Source: DATKEH01 sp035546355
GTDB lineage: Bacteria; Acidobacteriota; Thermoanaerobaculia; Multivoradales; JAIOJS01
DNA length: 36,477 nt
NCBI GenBank assembly: GCA_035546355.1
Contig: DATKEH010000044.1
Location: forward strand, 1-36,477
Reading direction: 5' to 3'
Program-made: the position numbers and the translations under genes
Notes under the pieces: model-generated
The model's database searches: none
What the model was told of the DNA's origin: nothing
Seen by the model: only the letters and a program-made list of their open reading frames with translations
Part shown: piece after piece, positions 1 through 7,388 of the stretch
Position numbering within the stretch: the stretch's first letter is position 1
Layout of the letters: each line of letters opens with the position of its first letter

Positions 1-1
1 C

Positions 2-421
2 GCCGGGGTGGCCGACTTCCGGCTGCCGACGCTGGACGGCCGCACCCTCGGGCCGGCCGACTTCCCGGGACAAGTGGTGGTCCTCGAATTCTGGGCCACC
101 TGGTGCGCGCCCTGCCACGTGCAGGCGCGGATCCTCGAGGAGATCCACCGGGAGTACGCCGGCGAGGGGGTGCAGATCCTCGGCGTGAACGTGGGCGAGC
201 AGGAGGAGGTGGTGCGGGCGTTCGCCGCCCGCAACCCCTACCCCTACCCGGTGCTGCTCGACCCTGCCGAGCAGGTGAGCCGCGATCTCCGGGTCATCGC
301 CTTCCCCACCCTGCTGGTCCTCGACCAGCAGCGGGAGCCGATCTGGTTCCACTCCGGCATCACCTCGCCCCAGCAGCTGCGCGAGCTGCTGGCCGGGGTG
401 GGCATCGCCGCCGCTACTTGA
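2..421 (+). CDS. TlpA-like thioredoxin-fold protein, 5' end outside window
   Basis: This is a thiol-disulfide oxidoreductase domain of the TlpA/ResA/AhpC-TSA class. The redox motif WCAPC lies in the sequence FWATWCAPC and is preceded by the family's typical FRLPTLDG opening. The cis-proline segment AFPTLLVLD and the C-terminal helix are present, so the domain is complete to its natural end. The reading frame is open to the first base of the window. The GTG at 8 is therefore probably internal, and a signal peptide or membrane anchor would lie upstream. Proteins of this class normally work outside the cytoplasmic membrane, reducing cysteines of cytochrome c or other envelope proteins; the substrate cannot be told here. 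The stop overlaps the end of the convergent OmpA gene by 8 bp. Confidence 0.85.
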   Translation, partial: AGVADFRLPTLDGRTLGPADFPGQVVVLEFWATWCAPCHVQARILEEIHREYAGEGVQILGVNVGEQEEVVRAFAARNPYPYPVLLDPAEQVSRDLRVIAFPTLLVLDQQREPIWFHSGITSPQQLRELLAGVGIAAAT

Positions 422-1028
422 GGACCACCAGGACCACGCGCCGGTTCTGCGTCCGCCCCTCGCGCGAGTCGTTGGTGGTCACCGGCGCCGACTCGCCGTA
501 GGAGATCACCGACATGCGGTGGAGCGGGAGCTGGTGCTGCATGTTCAGGTAGCGGCGCGCCGCCTCGGCCCGCGACAGCCCGAGCTCCTCGTTGTACGAC
601 TCCGAGCCGACCGAGTCGGTGTGCCCCTGGATCTCGATGAAGACGTTCTCGTTGTCGTCCTTGAGCTGCGCCGCGAGCTCGTCGAGGGCGGCGCGGGACT
701 CCGGCGACAGCTCCGCCCGGTCGAACGCGAACCGCACCTTCTCGTCGGAGAGGACGGTCTCGTAGAGCAGCTTGCCCTCGGCCAGCTGCCCGGCGTCCTG
801 CGCCCGCTGCAGCGCCTCCTGGGCGGTGCGGGAGACCTCGGTGATCCGCTGGTCGTGGCGGCGGATCTGCGTCTGGTTCTCCTCGACCTGACCCTCGATG
901 GTGTCGACACGGGTGTGGACGGCGCCGGTTTCCCGCGTCACTTCTTCCGTGACGTACTTCTTGGTGGCGCAGCCGGTGGCCAGCAGGCCGACGGCGAGCG
1001 CCAGGGCGATCGACTGACTGTTACGCAT
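414..1028 (-). CDS. OmpA/Pal-family peptidoglycan-binding lipoprotein
   Basis: This 204-residue protein tethers the outer membrane to peptidoglycan. The signal peptide ends in a lipobox, LLATGC, with Cys20 as the predicted lipidated residue. Residues of about 25-95 are hydrophilic and heptad-like (predicted coiled coil), resembling Lpp/SlyB-like spacers. The C-terminal half is a clear OmpA domain, with the peptidoglycan-binding signature IQGHTDSVGS...YNEELGLSRAEAARRYL and the closing NRRVVLVV strand. I chose the ATG at 1028 over an upstream in-frame start because AAGGAGG sits 5 nt before it and a signal peptide follows directly. The gene is probably monocistronic, as it is convergent with the thioredoxin gene. 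Pal itself is a possible name, but no Tol genes lie nearby. Confidence 0.9.
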   Translation of the reverse strand: MRNSQSIALALAVGLLATGCATKKYVTEEVTRETGAVHTRVDTIEGQVEENQTQIRRHDQRITEVSRTAQEALQRAQDAGQLAEGKLLYETVLSDEKVRFAFDRAELSPESRAALDELAAQLKDDNENVFIEIQGHTDSVGSESYNEELGLSRAEAARRYLNMQHQLPLHRMSVISYGESAPVTTNDSREGRTQNRRVVLVVLK

Positions 1029-1116
1029 CACGTCCTCCTTCGGGTGCTGTTCAGAGCTCCGGAGCCCGCGCTCCTCCCCTCGTCGCGACTCGAACGGCAA
1101 GCAACTGCATCCACCG

Positions 1117-2082
1117 TCACCCGTTGCCCTGGTGGGCCGACGGCGCCGTACCATGGTATCCCCCGCGATGGGTCGGTCGCGCCCGCCGCGGCCTCACCTC
1201 GACCGTCAGCGGATGGAAGCGCGCGCCCCCCACGCCGCTCACCGAGAAGCCCAGGACGTACTGGAGCCTCAGCTCGGTGAGCAGCGCCGCGCAGGCGCGA
1301 CGCGCCGCCGTCGGATCGGCGACGGCATAGTAGCGGCCGCCGGATTGGCGGGCGAGCTGTTCCAGCAGCTGGTCGTAGCGGAAGGTGCCGTCGGCCGGCG
1401 CCCGCCGGCGGCCGGCGGTGAGGCCCAGGACGTACACAGGGAGCTTCGCCTGGCGGACCAGTTGCTCGGCCTGCCCTGGCGGCACGGCGCTGGCGTTGTC
1501 GACGCCGTCGGTGACCAGGATCGCGGCCCGGCTGGTGCGCTCGGCCCCGACGGTGATCTCGGGCAGCCACGCCACCGCATCGTAGAGCCCGGTCGTGCCC
1601 CAGGCCTGCCATACGGCCATCGACTCGCGAAGGGTGGCGAGCTCGCCGGTGAAGGGGACCTCGACGCGCGCCTGCCCGCCCGCGAAGGTGGCGAGCGCGA
1701 TCTCGTCGTGCGTGCGGGCGGTGTCGAGCAGGCAGTCGAGGGCGTTGCGGCTGGCCTCCATCTTCCCCGGCTCGGCCATGCTCCCCGACAGGTCCTGCAG
1801 GACGATCAGCGAGAGCGGCGACTGGGCGCCGCGCTCGAACACTTCGATCGGAACCGGCCGCCCGTCCACCAGGAGCCTGAAGTCCTCCTCTCGCAGGTCC
1901 GGCATCGGCTGCCCCGTCCGTCCCTCGACCACCACCGGTACCAGGACCATCTGCACCGCCACTTCCTCGCCGAAGATCAGCCCCTCGAGCGGAGCCTCCG
2001 GCTCCTCGGCGGTCGCCCGGGCGGCGACGAGGAGGGCGGCGGCGAGCGCGGCAGTGACGGATAACGGCACCGCCCGGCTCAT
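1117..2082 (-). CDS. Secreted VWFA-domain protein (VWFA-related acidobacterial type)
   Basis: This 321-residue protein has an N-terminal signal peptide: a hydrophobic stretch at about 8-25 ending ARATAEE. A short beta-rich segment follows, with the pattern VPVVVEGRTGQPMPDLREEDFRLLVDG, typical of the VWFA-related proteins common in Acidobacteriota. The von Willebrand A domain starts at about 88 and carries the metal-ion-dependent adhesion site DLSGS (Asp97, Ser99, Ser101), with downstream Thr and Asp (ILVTDGVDNAS). It probably binds a protein ligand in the periplasm or on the surface; the partner is unknown. The start at 2082 is preceded by TACAAT with only 6 nt between and no Shine-Dalgarno sequence, which suggests a leaderless mRNA. 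An upstream in-frame extension lacks family sequence and was not used. Confidence 0.85.
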   Translation of the reverse strand: MSRAVPLSVTAALAAALLVAARATAEEPEAPLEGLIFGEEVAVQMVLVPVVVEGRTGQPMPDLREEDFRLLVDGRPVPIEVFERGAQSPLSLIVLQDLSGSMAEPGKMEASRNALDCLLDTARTHDEIALATFAGGQARVEVPFTGELATLRESMAVWQAWGTTGLYDAVAWLPEITVGAERTSRAAILVTDGVDNASAVPPGQAEQLVRQAKLPVYVLGLTAGRRRAPADGTFRYDQLLEQLARQSGGRYYAVADPTAARRACAALLTELRLQYVLGFSVSGVGGARFHPLTVEVRPRRARPTHRGGYHGTAPSAHQGNG

Positions 2083-2088
2083 CCGCGG

Positions 2089-2094
2089 ATTGTA
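2089..2094 (-). promoter_or_regulatory. -10-like hexamer TACAAT before the VWFA gene
   Basis: TACAAT on the minus strand ends 6 nt before the ATG at 2082. Transcription would start at or next to the start codon. No -35 element is recognisable. Confidence 0.45.
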
Positions 2095-2169
2095 CGCGCC
2101 GGAGGCGCGACGGCCGGTGACTCGGTTCACACGGCGGGCATGGGGAGCGACCCCGGGGCGGCGCAGGCC

Positions 2170-2194
2170 GTAGGGGCGGGGCTCGGTCCCCGCC
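2170..2194. repeat. Intergenic copy of a GC-rich palindromic repeat core
   Basis: This 25-bp sequence begins GTAGGGGCGGGG and ends GTCCCCGCC. It matches 24 of 25 bases of stretches inside two kinase genes at 33399-33423 and 36215-36239. A second part of the same element, GAGGCCGGCCCC, lies about 10 bp further right. It appears to be a dispersed repeat family; here it sits between divergent genes. Confidence 0.7.
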
Positions 2195-2265
2195 GAGGCG
2201 GCGCAGAGGCCGGCCCCGGCGGCCGCTGGCGCACGGTCCGCGCGCCGCCCCCGGGGCGTGGCTGC

Positions 2266-2271
2266 TAGGCT
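2266..2271 (+). promoter_or_regulatory. -10-like hexamer TAGGCT before the small Cys protein gene
   Basis: TAGGCT ends 6 nt before the GTG start at 2278, and there is no Shine-Dalgarno sequence. The layout suggests a leaderless transcript. Confidence 0.35.
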
Positions 2272-2277
2272 CGCCCG

Positions 2278-2520
2278 GTGAGCGACGGGACCCTCAACAT
2301 CCGCAACCTCTCGATCCGGTGCGGCCACTGTGGCACCTACCAGACCCTCGCCGGGTTCTCGCGGCGCGACGAATGGAACGTCTACACCTACGAGTGCGAG
2401 AACGACGCCTGCGACCCGGCGGTGACCCGTACCCTGCTCGAGGTCCCGGCCGAGCTCGACGACTTCGCGCGCCGTGACCCGCAGTGGCGCGGCGGCAAGC
2501 GCTGGGGCGGCGCCGAGTGA
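2278..2520 (+). CDS. Small Cys-pair protein, function unknown
   Basis: This 80-residue soluble protein begins MSDGTLNIRNLSIRCGHCGTY. It has four cysteines arranged as two pairs: CGHC at about 15-18 and CENDAC at about 40-45. This layout resembles a small zinc ribbon or rubredoxin-like knuckle, although the second pair is C-x4-C. The tail is charged (WRGGKRWGG). I do not recognise a named family. GTG is the start; its frame has normal coding composition, and the gene lies in its own interval between a divergent neighbour and the dehydrogenase gene. It could bind a metal or nucleic acid, but nothing in the context settles this. Confidence 0.7.
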   Translation: MSDGTLNIRNLSIRCGHCGTYQTLAGFSRRDEWNVYTYECENDACDPAVTRTLLEVPAELDDFARRDPQWRGGKRWGGAE

Positions 2521-2667
2521 CCTGCCTCTCGGGGCGGTAGCTTCGGGCGTATCGTTTTGTTAGGCTGCGGCGCGCTCGCTGGCTCGGCGAGGGGTCCCGA
2601 TCGCCGCCAGGCGCGCGCCGCCGCAGCGGGCGCCCTCATCGACCATCCCATTCGGGGCGAGGCAACC

Positions 2668-3729
2668 ATGAAGAAAATCGTCCACATCGTGGGCACCGGC
2701 ACCATCGGTGAGCCGATCATCGGCCTGCTCACCGACTTCCGCGAGCGGCTCGGTATCGACGAGGTCACCTTTCACAAGCGCACCCCGCTCGCCGACGACC
2801 GGGCCAAGCTGAATCACCTGATGGCGCGAGGCGCCAAGCTGGCGGTCAACCGCGAGTGCCGCGACGACTTCGAGCGCCTCGGGCACAGCGTGAGCTTCGA
2901 GGCCCGCGAGGCGCTGGAACGGGCGACGGTGGTGATGGACTGCACGCCGGCCGGCAACCGGAACAAGGAGGTCTACGAGGGGCTCTCCGGCCCCCGCGGG
3001 TTCATCGCCCAGGGCAGCGAGTTCGGCTTCGGCAAGCCGTACGCCCGAGGGGTCAACGACGAGGCGCTGGTGCCGGGCGAGGACCGCTTCATCCAGGTGG
3101 TGTCGTGCAACACCCACAACATCACCACCCTGATCCGGACCCTGTGCGACGACGGCCGGGGCGACTTCTGCCTCGAGCGCGCCATCTTCGTCTGCATGCG
3201 GCGGGCGAACGACATCACCCAGACCGAAGGCTACGTACCGGCGCCGCAGGTGGGCAGGCACGACGACGCGGAATTCGGCACCCACCACGCCCGCGACGCC
3301 CATCATCTGTTCAAGACCCTGAGCATGGACCTGGACCTCTTCTCGAGCGAAGTCAAGCTGAACACCCAGTACATGCACTCGCTCTGGTTCCACATGGTGA
3401 TGAACCGGGAGACGTCCCGCGAGGAGATCCTGGGTCGCCTGGAGGAGAACCCGCGGGTAGCCCTCACCGACAAGCGCTACGCCAACCTGATCTTCAGCTT
3501 CGGCCGCGATCACGGCTACTACGGCCGCATCCTGTCGCAGACGGTGGTGGTGCGCCCCAGCGTGGCGGTGCGCCAGGGCCGCGAGGTCTACGGTTTCTGC
3601 TTCACTCCCCAGGACGGGAATTCGCTGCTGTCGTCGGTCGCCGCCACGCTGTGGCACATCGATCCCGATCCCGAGAGCGTCGGCCACCGCCTGCAGCCGA
3701 TCCGACGCTGGATCTACGAGGAGATCTAG
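2668..3729 (+). CDS. Type II (archaeal-like) glyceraldehyde-3-phosphate dehydrogenase-family protein
   Basis: This 353-residue dehydrogenase opens with a Rossmann dinucleotide-binding turn, GTGTIGEPI. The middle holds DCTPAGNRNKEVYEG and the segment FIAQGSEFGFG. These correspond to the DATPxGxGxKN and FQGGEK regions of archaeal type II GAPDH. The likely catalytic nucleophile is Cys147 in VVSCNTHNI; archaeal enzymes read SCNTTG there, so the residue after CNT differs. Type II GAPDH usually has about 335-340 residues, so the size fits. The ATG at 2668 directly precedes the Rossmann strand and has GGCGAGG upstream; a longer in-frame extension looks non-coding. The physiological substrate could be glyceraldehyde-3-phosphate or another aldehyde or acyl phosphate. 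No glycolytic neighbours help decide. Confidence 0.75.
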   Translation: MKKIVHIVGTGTIGEPIIGLLTDFRERLGIDEVTFHKRTPLADDRAKLNHLMARGAKLAVNRECRDDFERLGHSVSFEAREALERATVVMDCTPAGNRNKEVYEGLSGPRGFIAQGSEFGFGKPYARGVNDEALVPGEDRFIQVVSCNTHNITTLIRTLCDDGRGDFCLERAIFVCMRRANDITQTEGYVPAPQVGRHDDAEFGTHHARDAHHLFKTLSMDLDLFSSEVKLNTQYMHSLWFHMVMNRETSREEILGRLEENPRVALTDKRYANLIFSFGRDHGYYGRILSQTVVVRPSVAVRQGREVYGFCFTPQDGNSLLSSVAATLWHIDPDPESVGHRLQPIRRWIYEEI

Positions 3730-3808
3730 ACCACTAGCCTCGCGGCCGGGTCGGGTGGGGTCCGGCCGGCCCGGCGCCTGGCCCGCTGGTTGCACCCGGC
3801 CGACCGTG

Positions 3809-4693
3809 ATGCCCGTCCAGAGCTTCCAGTTCGGCGACCTGCGGTTGGAGGGGTGGTCGCTGGCCGGGGACGCCACCTGGTTCCGCGTCCACCCCCCGGG
3901 CCTGGCGTTCGACGCCGGCCGCGGGGACGCGCGGCTCGGCGGCGCGCGCGACCTGTTCCTCTCGCACGGGCACCTCGACCACGTCCTCGGAGTCCCGTTC
4001 CTGCTCTCCCACCGCACCGGCATGGAGGGGGAGGCGACGCGGGTCCACTGCCCGGCGCCGCTGGCCGAGCCGCTGCGGCGGTTCGTCGACGCCGCTGCCG
4101 CGGTGGAGGGCAACGAGTACCGCTACCAGGTGGTCCCGCTGGCGCCCGGCGAGCGGGTGGCGGTGGGCAGAGGGATGGTGGTCGAGGCGTTCGCCACGCC
4201 GCACGTCCTCCCCAGCCTCGGCTACCACCTCATCCGCCGCCGGATGCGGCTGGCGGAGCCCTATCGCGGGCTGCCGGGGGAGCGGCTGGCCGCCTTGCGG
4301 CGCCAAGGGGCGGCGATCGAGGAGCGGGTCGAGGAGATCCGGCTGACCTACTGCGGCGACACCTCGCGGGAGATATTCGACCTCGAGCCGCGCCTGTTCT
4401 CGAGCAAGGTGCTGGTGCTCGAGTGCACCTTCCTCGGCCGCGAGCTGGAGGAGAAGGGGCGGCAGTACGGCCACCTCAACTTCTCCGAGATCCGCGAGCG
4501 AGCGGGCGATTTCCGCAACGAGGCGCTGGTGTTGCACCACTTGAGCCGCCGCCATCGCCGCGCCGAGCTGCGGGCGCTGGTCGATGCCGAGATGCCGGAG
4601 CTGGCGGCGCGGGTGCACCTGGTGGGGCGTGGCGGCGACGGCAGCGGCGGCGGGGTCGGCCCCGGCGCCGCCCCGTTCGAGGTGCCGACGTGA
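3809..4693 (+). CDS. Ribonuclease Z-like metallo-beta-lactamase-fold hydrolase
   Basis: This 294-residue protein has a zinc-binding SHGHLDH motif (His53, His55, Asp57, His58). It also has later metal-ligand segments: ATPHVLPSLGY, YCGDTS, LECTFL, GHLNFSEI and LHHLSRRH. The order and spacing of these match tRNase Z, which removes the 3' trailer from pre-tRNA. The first histidine motif is slightly unlike the usual HTHGDH of bacterial RNase Z, so a related nuclease or phosphodiesterase is possible. The start is ATG 3809 (or GTG 3806), where family-like sequence begins; upstream sequence is low-complexity GC. The end overlaps the next gene by 4 bp (GTGA), so it is translationally coupled to an rRNA methyltransferase, which supports a role in RNA maturation. 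Confidence 0.8.
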   Translation: MPVQSFQFGDLRLEGWSLAGDATWFRVHPPGLAFDAGRGDARLGGARDLFLSHGHLDHVLGVPFLLSHRTGMEGEATRVHCPAPLAEPLRRFVDAAAAVEGNEYRYQVVPLAPGERVAVGRGMVVEAFATPHVLPSLGYHLIRRRMRLAEPYRGLPGERLAALRRQGAAIEERVEEIRLTYCGDTSREIFDLEPRLFSSKVLVLECTFLGRELEEKGRQYGHLNFSEIRERAGDFRNEALVLHHLSRRHRRAELRALVDAEMPELAARVHLVGRGGDGSGGGVGPGAAPFEVPT

Positions 4694-5895
4694 GCGAGCG
4701 CCCCCCTATCGCCGTCCGCCTCGCCGGGCTCGACGAGCTCGAGGTGGAGGTGGAGAAGCTGGTGGCCGGCGGCGACGGGCTCGCCCGCTTCGAGGGCATC
4801 CCCGTCTTCGTGCCGCGCTCGGCGCCGGGGGATCGCCTGCGGGTGCGCCTGGTCGAGCGGCGTCCCGATTACGCCCGCGCCGAGATCGTCGAAGTGCTGG
4901 CGCCCGGCCCGGGGCGCCGCCAGCCGCCGTGCCCCTACTTCGTCGCCTGCGGGGGGTGCGATCTGCAGCACCTCGAGGACGATCTGCAGGTGCGGCTCAA
5001 GGCGGAAGCGGCGGTCGAGACCCTGGAACGGCTGGGGGGGATTCGCCTCGCCGAGCCCCCGGAAGTGGTGGCGGCGGAGATGTGGGCCTATCGGCTGCGC
5101 ACCCAGCTCCATACCGATCGGGACGAGCACGGGCGGGTGCGAGCGGGCTACTTCGCGCGCGGGAGCCGTCGCCTGGTACCGGTGGAGGCCTGCCCGATCC
5201 TGGTGCCGGCGCTCGAGGAGCTGCTGCCCGATCTCGCCGCGCGGCTCGGCGAGGAGCCGCCGCGGCGGCTCGACCTGCTGGCCGGGGACGACGGCAGGCT
5301 GTCGGCGGCGCCGGTGACGGGTGACCTGCCCCACGGAGAGGTGACCCTGCAGGTGGGTGAGCTCTCCTACCGCCTCGATGCCCGCAGCTTCTTCCAGGCG
5401 CATCGCACGCTGGTGGCGGGCCTGGTCGCGCGGGCGGTGGGCCCGTGGCAGGGAGACGCCGCCGTCGACCTCTACGCCGGCGTCGGGCTGTTCACGCTGC
5501 CGCTCGCCAGGCGGTACCGGGCGGTCACCGCCGTCGAGGGTGACCGGGTGGCGGTGCGCCACGCGCGGGGTAACGCGCGCCGGAACCGTCTGGTCGGCGT
5601 GGAGGTCGTGCCGCAGGCGGTGGAGAGCTGGGTGCGGCGGTTGCCCGCGGGGCTCGACCGGGTGCTGGTCGACCCCCCGCGCAGCGGGCTGCCGGCGCCG
5701 CTACGGGCGGCGCTGCTGGAGAAGCGGCCGCGGCGTCTCACCTACGTCTCCTGCCACCCCGCGACCCTCGCCCGCGACCTGCGCCAGCTCGCCGCCGGCT
5801 ACGCCATCGACGGCGTCACCCTCTTCGACCTCTTCCCGCAGAGCGGCCACCTGGAGACGGTGGTGCAGCTCGTGCCGCGGGAGAAGTCGCGGTAG
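4690..5895 (+). CDS. rlmD: 23S rRNA (uracil-5)-methyltransferase, RlmD/RumA type
   Basis: This 401-residue enzyme would convert a uracil in 23S rRNA to 5-methyluracil using SAM. Residues of about 15-70 form a TRAM RNA-binding domain. Cysteines for a [4Fe-4S] cluster are seen as C81-x5-C87-x2-C90 (CPYFVACGGC) and Cys168 (EACPIL). The SAM fold shows DLYAGVGLFTLPLA, DPPRSG and the catalytic loop YVSCHPATLARDL. The start is a GTG at 4690 overlapping the upstream TGA. The frame stays open far upstream, but that part lies inside the RNase Z-like gene in another frame and is not family-like. The exact target uracil (RlmD versus RlmC/RlmCD type) cannot be settled from sequence alone. Confidence 0.88.
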   Translation: MSERPPIAVRLAGLDELEVEVEKLVAGGDGLARFEGIPVFVPRSAPGDRLRVRLVERRPDYARAEIVEVLAPGPGRRQPPCPYFVACGGCDLQHLEDDLQVRLKAEAAVETLERLGGIRLAEPPEVVAAEMWAYRLRTQLHTDRDEHGRVRAGYFARGSRRLVPVEACPILVPALEELLPDLAARLGEEPPRRLDLLAGDDGRLSAAPVTGDLPHGEVTLQVGELSYRLDARSFFQAHRTLVAGLVARAVGPWQGDAAVDLYAGVGLFTLPLARRYRAVTAVEGDRVAVRHARGNARRNRLVGVEVVPQAVESWVRRLPAGLDRVLVDPPRSGLPAPLRAALLEKRPRRLTYVSCHPATLARDLRQLAAGYAIDGVTLFDLFPQSGHLETVVQLVPREKSR

Positions 5896-5918
5896 GATCG
5901 CGGCCGAGGAGGATGCCG

Positions 5919-6164
5919 GTGCCCGACGTCGCCATCGAATACTGCGTGCAGTGAAACTACCGCCCTCGGGCCGCGGGTCTCGCGGCCTCCATCGAGGAGC
6001 GCTTCGGATGGGCTCCCCGGCTCGTCGAGGGCCGCGGCGGGGCCTTCGAGGTGACCTGGGGCAACCGGCTGCTGTTCTCGAAGAAGCGGCTCGGGCGCTT
6101 CCCGCACCCCGGCGAGGTCGAAGACCTGCTGGCGGAGGCACCGGGAACGGCCGGCGGCGACTAA
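5919..6164 (+). CDS. SelW-like (Rdx family) selenoprotein with in-frame UGA
   Basis: This 81-residue thioredoxin-like protein of the SelW/SelT/SelH/Rdx12 family is read through an in-frame TGA at 5952-5954. The N-terminus reads VPDVAIEYCVQ, then UGA, then NYRPRAAGLAASI. This gives CxxU (Cys9, Sec12), exactly where the family has its CxxC or CxxU redox motif. The reading frame after TGA runs 69 more codons to TAA and keeps family features: a helix after the motif, LVEGRGGAFEVTWGNRLLFSKK, and FPHPGEVEDLL. The start is GTG 5919, six nt after GAGGAGG; an ATG at 5913 would leave no spacing. A SECIS hairpin lies just downstream of the UGA. The gene sits 23 nt after the rRNA methyltransferase and probably shares its mRNA. 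Conventional gene calling would stop at the TGA and lose it. Confidence 0.88.
5969..5987 (+). promoter_or_regulatory. Bacterial SECIS element of the selW-like gene
   Basis: GGCCGCG pairs perfectly with CGCGGCC around the five-base loop GGUCU, and one more G-U pair can extend the base. The loop begins 21 nt after the UGA. Known bacterial SECIS elements have a small apical loop with a G in the first two positions, at roughly this distance. The GGUCU loop is also that of the E. coli fdhF SECIS bound by SelB, recalled from general knowledge. It lies inside the coding region, as bacterial SECIS elements do. Confidence 0.85.
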
Positions 6165-7336
6165 CGCCGGGCGCAGACGACTCCGGTGAAGAACCGCGGG
6201 TAGATCTCGCGGATCGGCCGCTGGTCGGGCACCACCTCCACCGTCGCGAAGCCCGCCGCTCGCGCCAGCGCCTCCCACTGCTCGGCGGTGAGGAAGCCGG
6301 GGTTCGGCCGCAGCTCGGGGTCGAGGGCCACCTCGCGGAAGCCCTCCAGGAGCTGGAAGACCAGCTCGGTGGAGATGGGTTTCCCCGCCCACGGGCGGAT
6401 CGCCTCCGCCGCCACCAGCCAGCCGCCGGGCCGCAGGGCGTCGCGCAGCTCGCCGAGGCTGCTCACCAGATCGCGCGCCACGTGCAGCACGTTGACGCCG
6501 TAGACGAGGTGCCACGCCGCCGGCTCGACTCCCTGGCCGGCCAGGGGGCGATCGATGTCGCCGCCGGCGAAGGTCAGCGGCGCGGCGGAGAAGGCCTGCC
6601 GCAGGGTGCGTTCGGCGCGCCGACGGAAGAACGGGCTCGGCTCGGTGACGTGCAGCGCGGCGAGACGGTCGAGAGCGCCGCGGCCGGCCAGCTCCTCGAG
6701 CAGGGCGGCGCTGCCGCTGCCGGCGCCGCCGCCGACCTCGAGGATCCGCCACCGCTCGCCCGCGGGCAGCCGGTTGGCGGCGGCGATGGCGGCCAGGCGG
6801 TTGTTGATGGCGTAGGTGGGGTTGGCGTTGTCGAAGTAGTCGAGCCACAGCCGCGTCTGCCCGAGGCCGAAGAGGGCCTCCTGCCCCGACACCCGGCCCG
6901 CCGCCACCGCCGGGTAGGCGGCGGCCGCCGCGTCGAGGAGATCGAGGGCGGGGGCGTTGGCGGGGTCGACGGCGAGACACGCCCGGCGCACCTCGGCCAG
7001 CCGCGCCGCCGGCAGGTCGCCGCGCAGGCCGAAGCGCGCCGGCATCCCCGAGCCCGCCAGCACGCCGCCCTCGCGCAGCCTTCGCAGCAGCCATTCCAGC
7101 GGCAGCCGGAACTGGGGGACGAAGCCGGCCGCGCCGAGGATCCCGTCCACCGTGGCGCCCCGCCGCAAGGTCGCCTCCAGGCCGAGGTCGCGCACCAGCT
7201 GCGCGCCCCACTCCCAGGCGTAGCGGTCGACCAGCTCCCACGAGCGGTAGAAGGACTCGCCGAACAGCGCCTCGGGGAACTCGCCGAGAAGTCCGTACAG
7301 GCGCGGGTCGAGGGGGGGTACGGTCACCGCGGCCAT
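6161..7336 (-). CDS. Class I SAM-dependent methyltransferase (Methyltransf_12-like)
   Basis: This 391-residue protein has a C-terminal SAM domain with motif I at about 198-206 (ILEVGGGAGSGSA). The acidic motif TEPSPFF, GGDIDRPL, and HLVYGVNVLHVARDL...LRDALRPGGWLV complete the fold. This layout is close to the methyltransferase domains embedded in polyketide synthases and to free-standing type 12 enzymes. The roughly 190 residues before it are helical and may bind the substrate, which is unknown. The start is ATG 7336; TACAAT lies 11 nt upstream and no Shine-Dalgarno sequence is seen. The last codon overlaps the selenoprotein stop by 4 bp, so the two genes are convergent with no room for a terminator between them. 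Confidence 0.8.
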   Translation of the reverse strand: MAAVTVPPLDPRLYGLLGEFPEALFGESFYRSWELVDRYAWEWGAQLVRDLGLEATLRRGATVDGILGAAGFVPQFRLPLEWLLRRLREGGVLAGSGMPARFGLRGDLPAARLAEVRRACLAVDPANAPALDLLDAAAAAYPAVAAGRVSGQEALFGLGQTRLWLDYFDNANPTYAINNRLAAIAAANRLPAGERWRILEVGGGAGSGSAALLEELAGRGALDRLAALHVTEPSPFFRRRAERTLRQAFSAAPLTFAGGDIDRPLAGQGVEPAAWHLVYGVNVLHVARDLVSSLGELRDALRPGGWLVAAEAIRPWAGKPISTELVFQLLEGFREVALDPELRPNPGFLTAEQWEALARAAGFATVEVVPDQRPIREIYPRFFTGVVCARR

Positions 7337-7347
7337 GGGCGGGGCAC

Positions 7348-7357
7348 ATTGTAGGAT
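7348..7357. promoter_or_regulatory. Overlapping divergent -10-like elements, methyltransferase / folE
   Basis: On the minus strand TACAAT (7348-7353) ends 11 nt before the methyltransferase ATG. On the plus strand TAGGAT (7352-7357) lies 31 nt before the folE ATG. The two overlap, so polymerase binding for one gene may exclude the other. Strong -35 elements are not visible. Confidence 0.4.
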
Positions 7358-7388
7358 AGGGGCAGGGCGGCCGCGGCTGGCTGCCTCG

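Noticed and set aside
2560..4113. A 517-codon minus-strand open frame
   Set aside because: It is antisense to the GAPDH-like and RNase Z-like genes, whose proteins show clear motifs. Long antisense frames are expected at this GC content.
5952..5954. The TGA as an ordinary stop or a pseudogene mutation
   Set aside because: The frame downstream stays intact for 69 codons with family features, the UGA is at the redox position, and a SECIS-like hairpin is correctly placed.
5357..7354. A long plus-strand open frame of 665 codons
   Set aside because: It runs out of frame through the rRNA methyltransferase, across the selenoprotein and antisense to the SAM methyltransferase. Its translation is low-complexity Arg/Ala/Gly and matches nothing.
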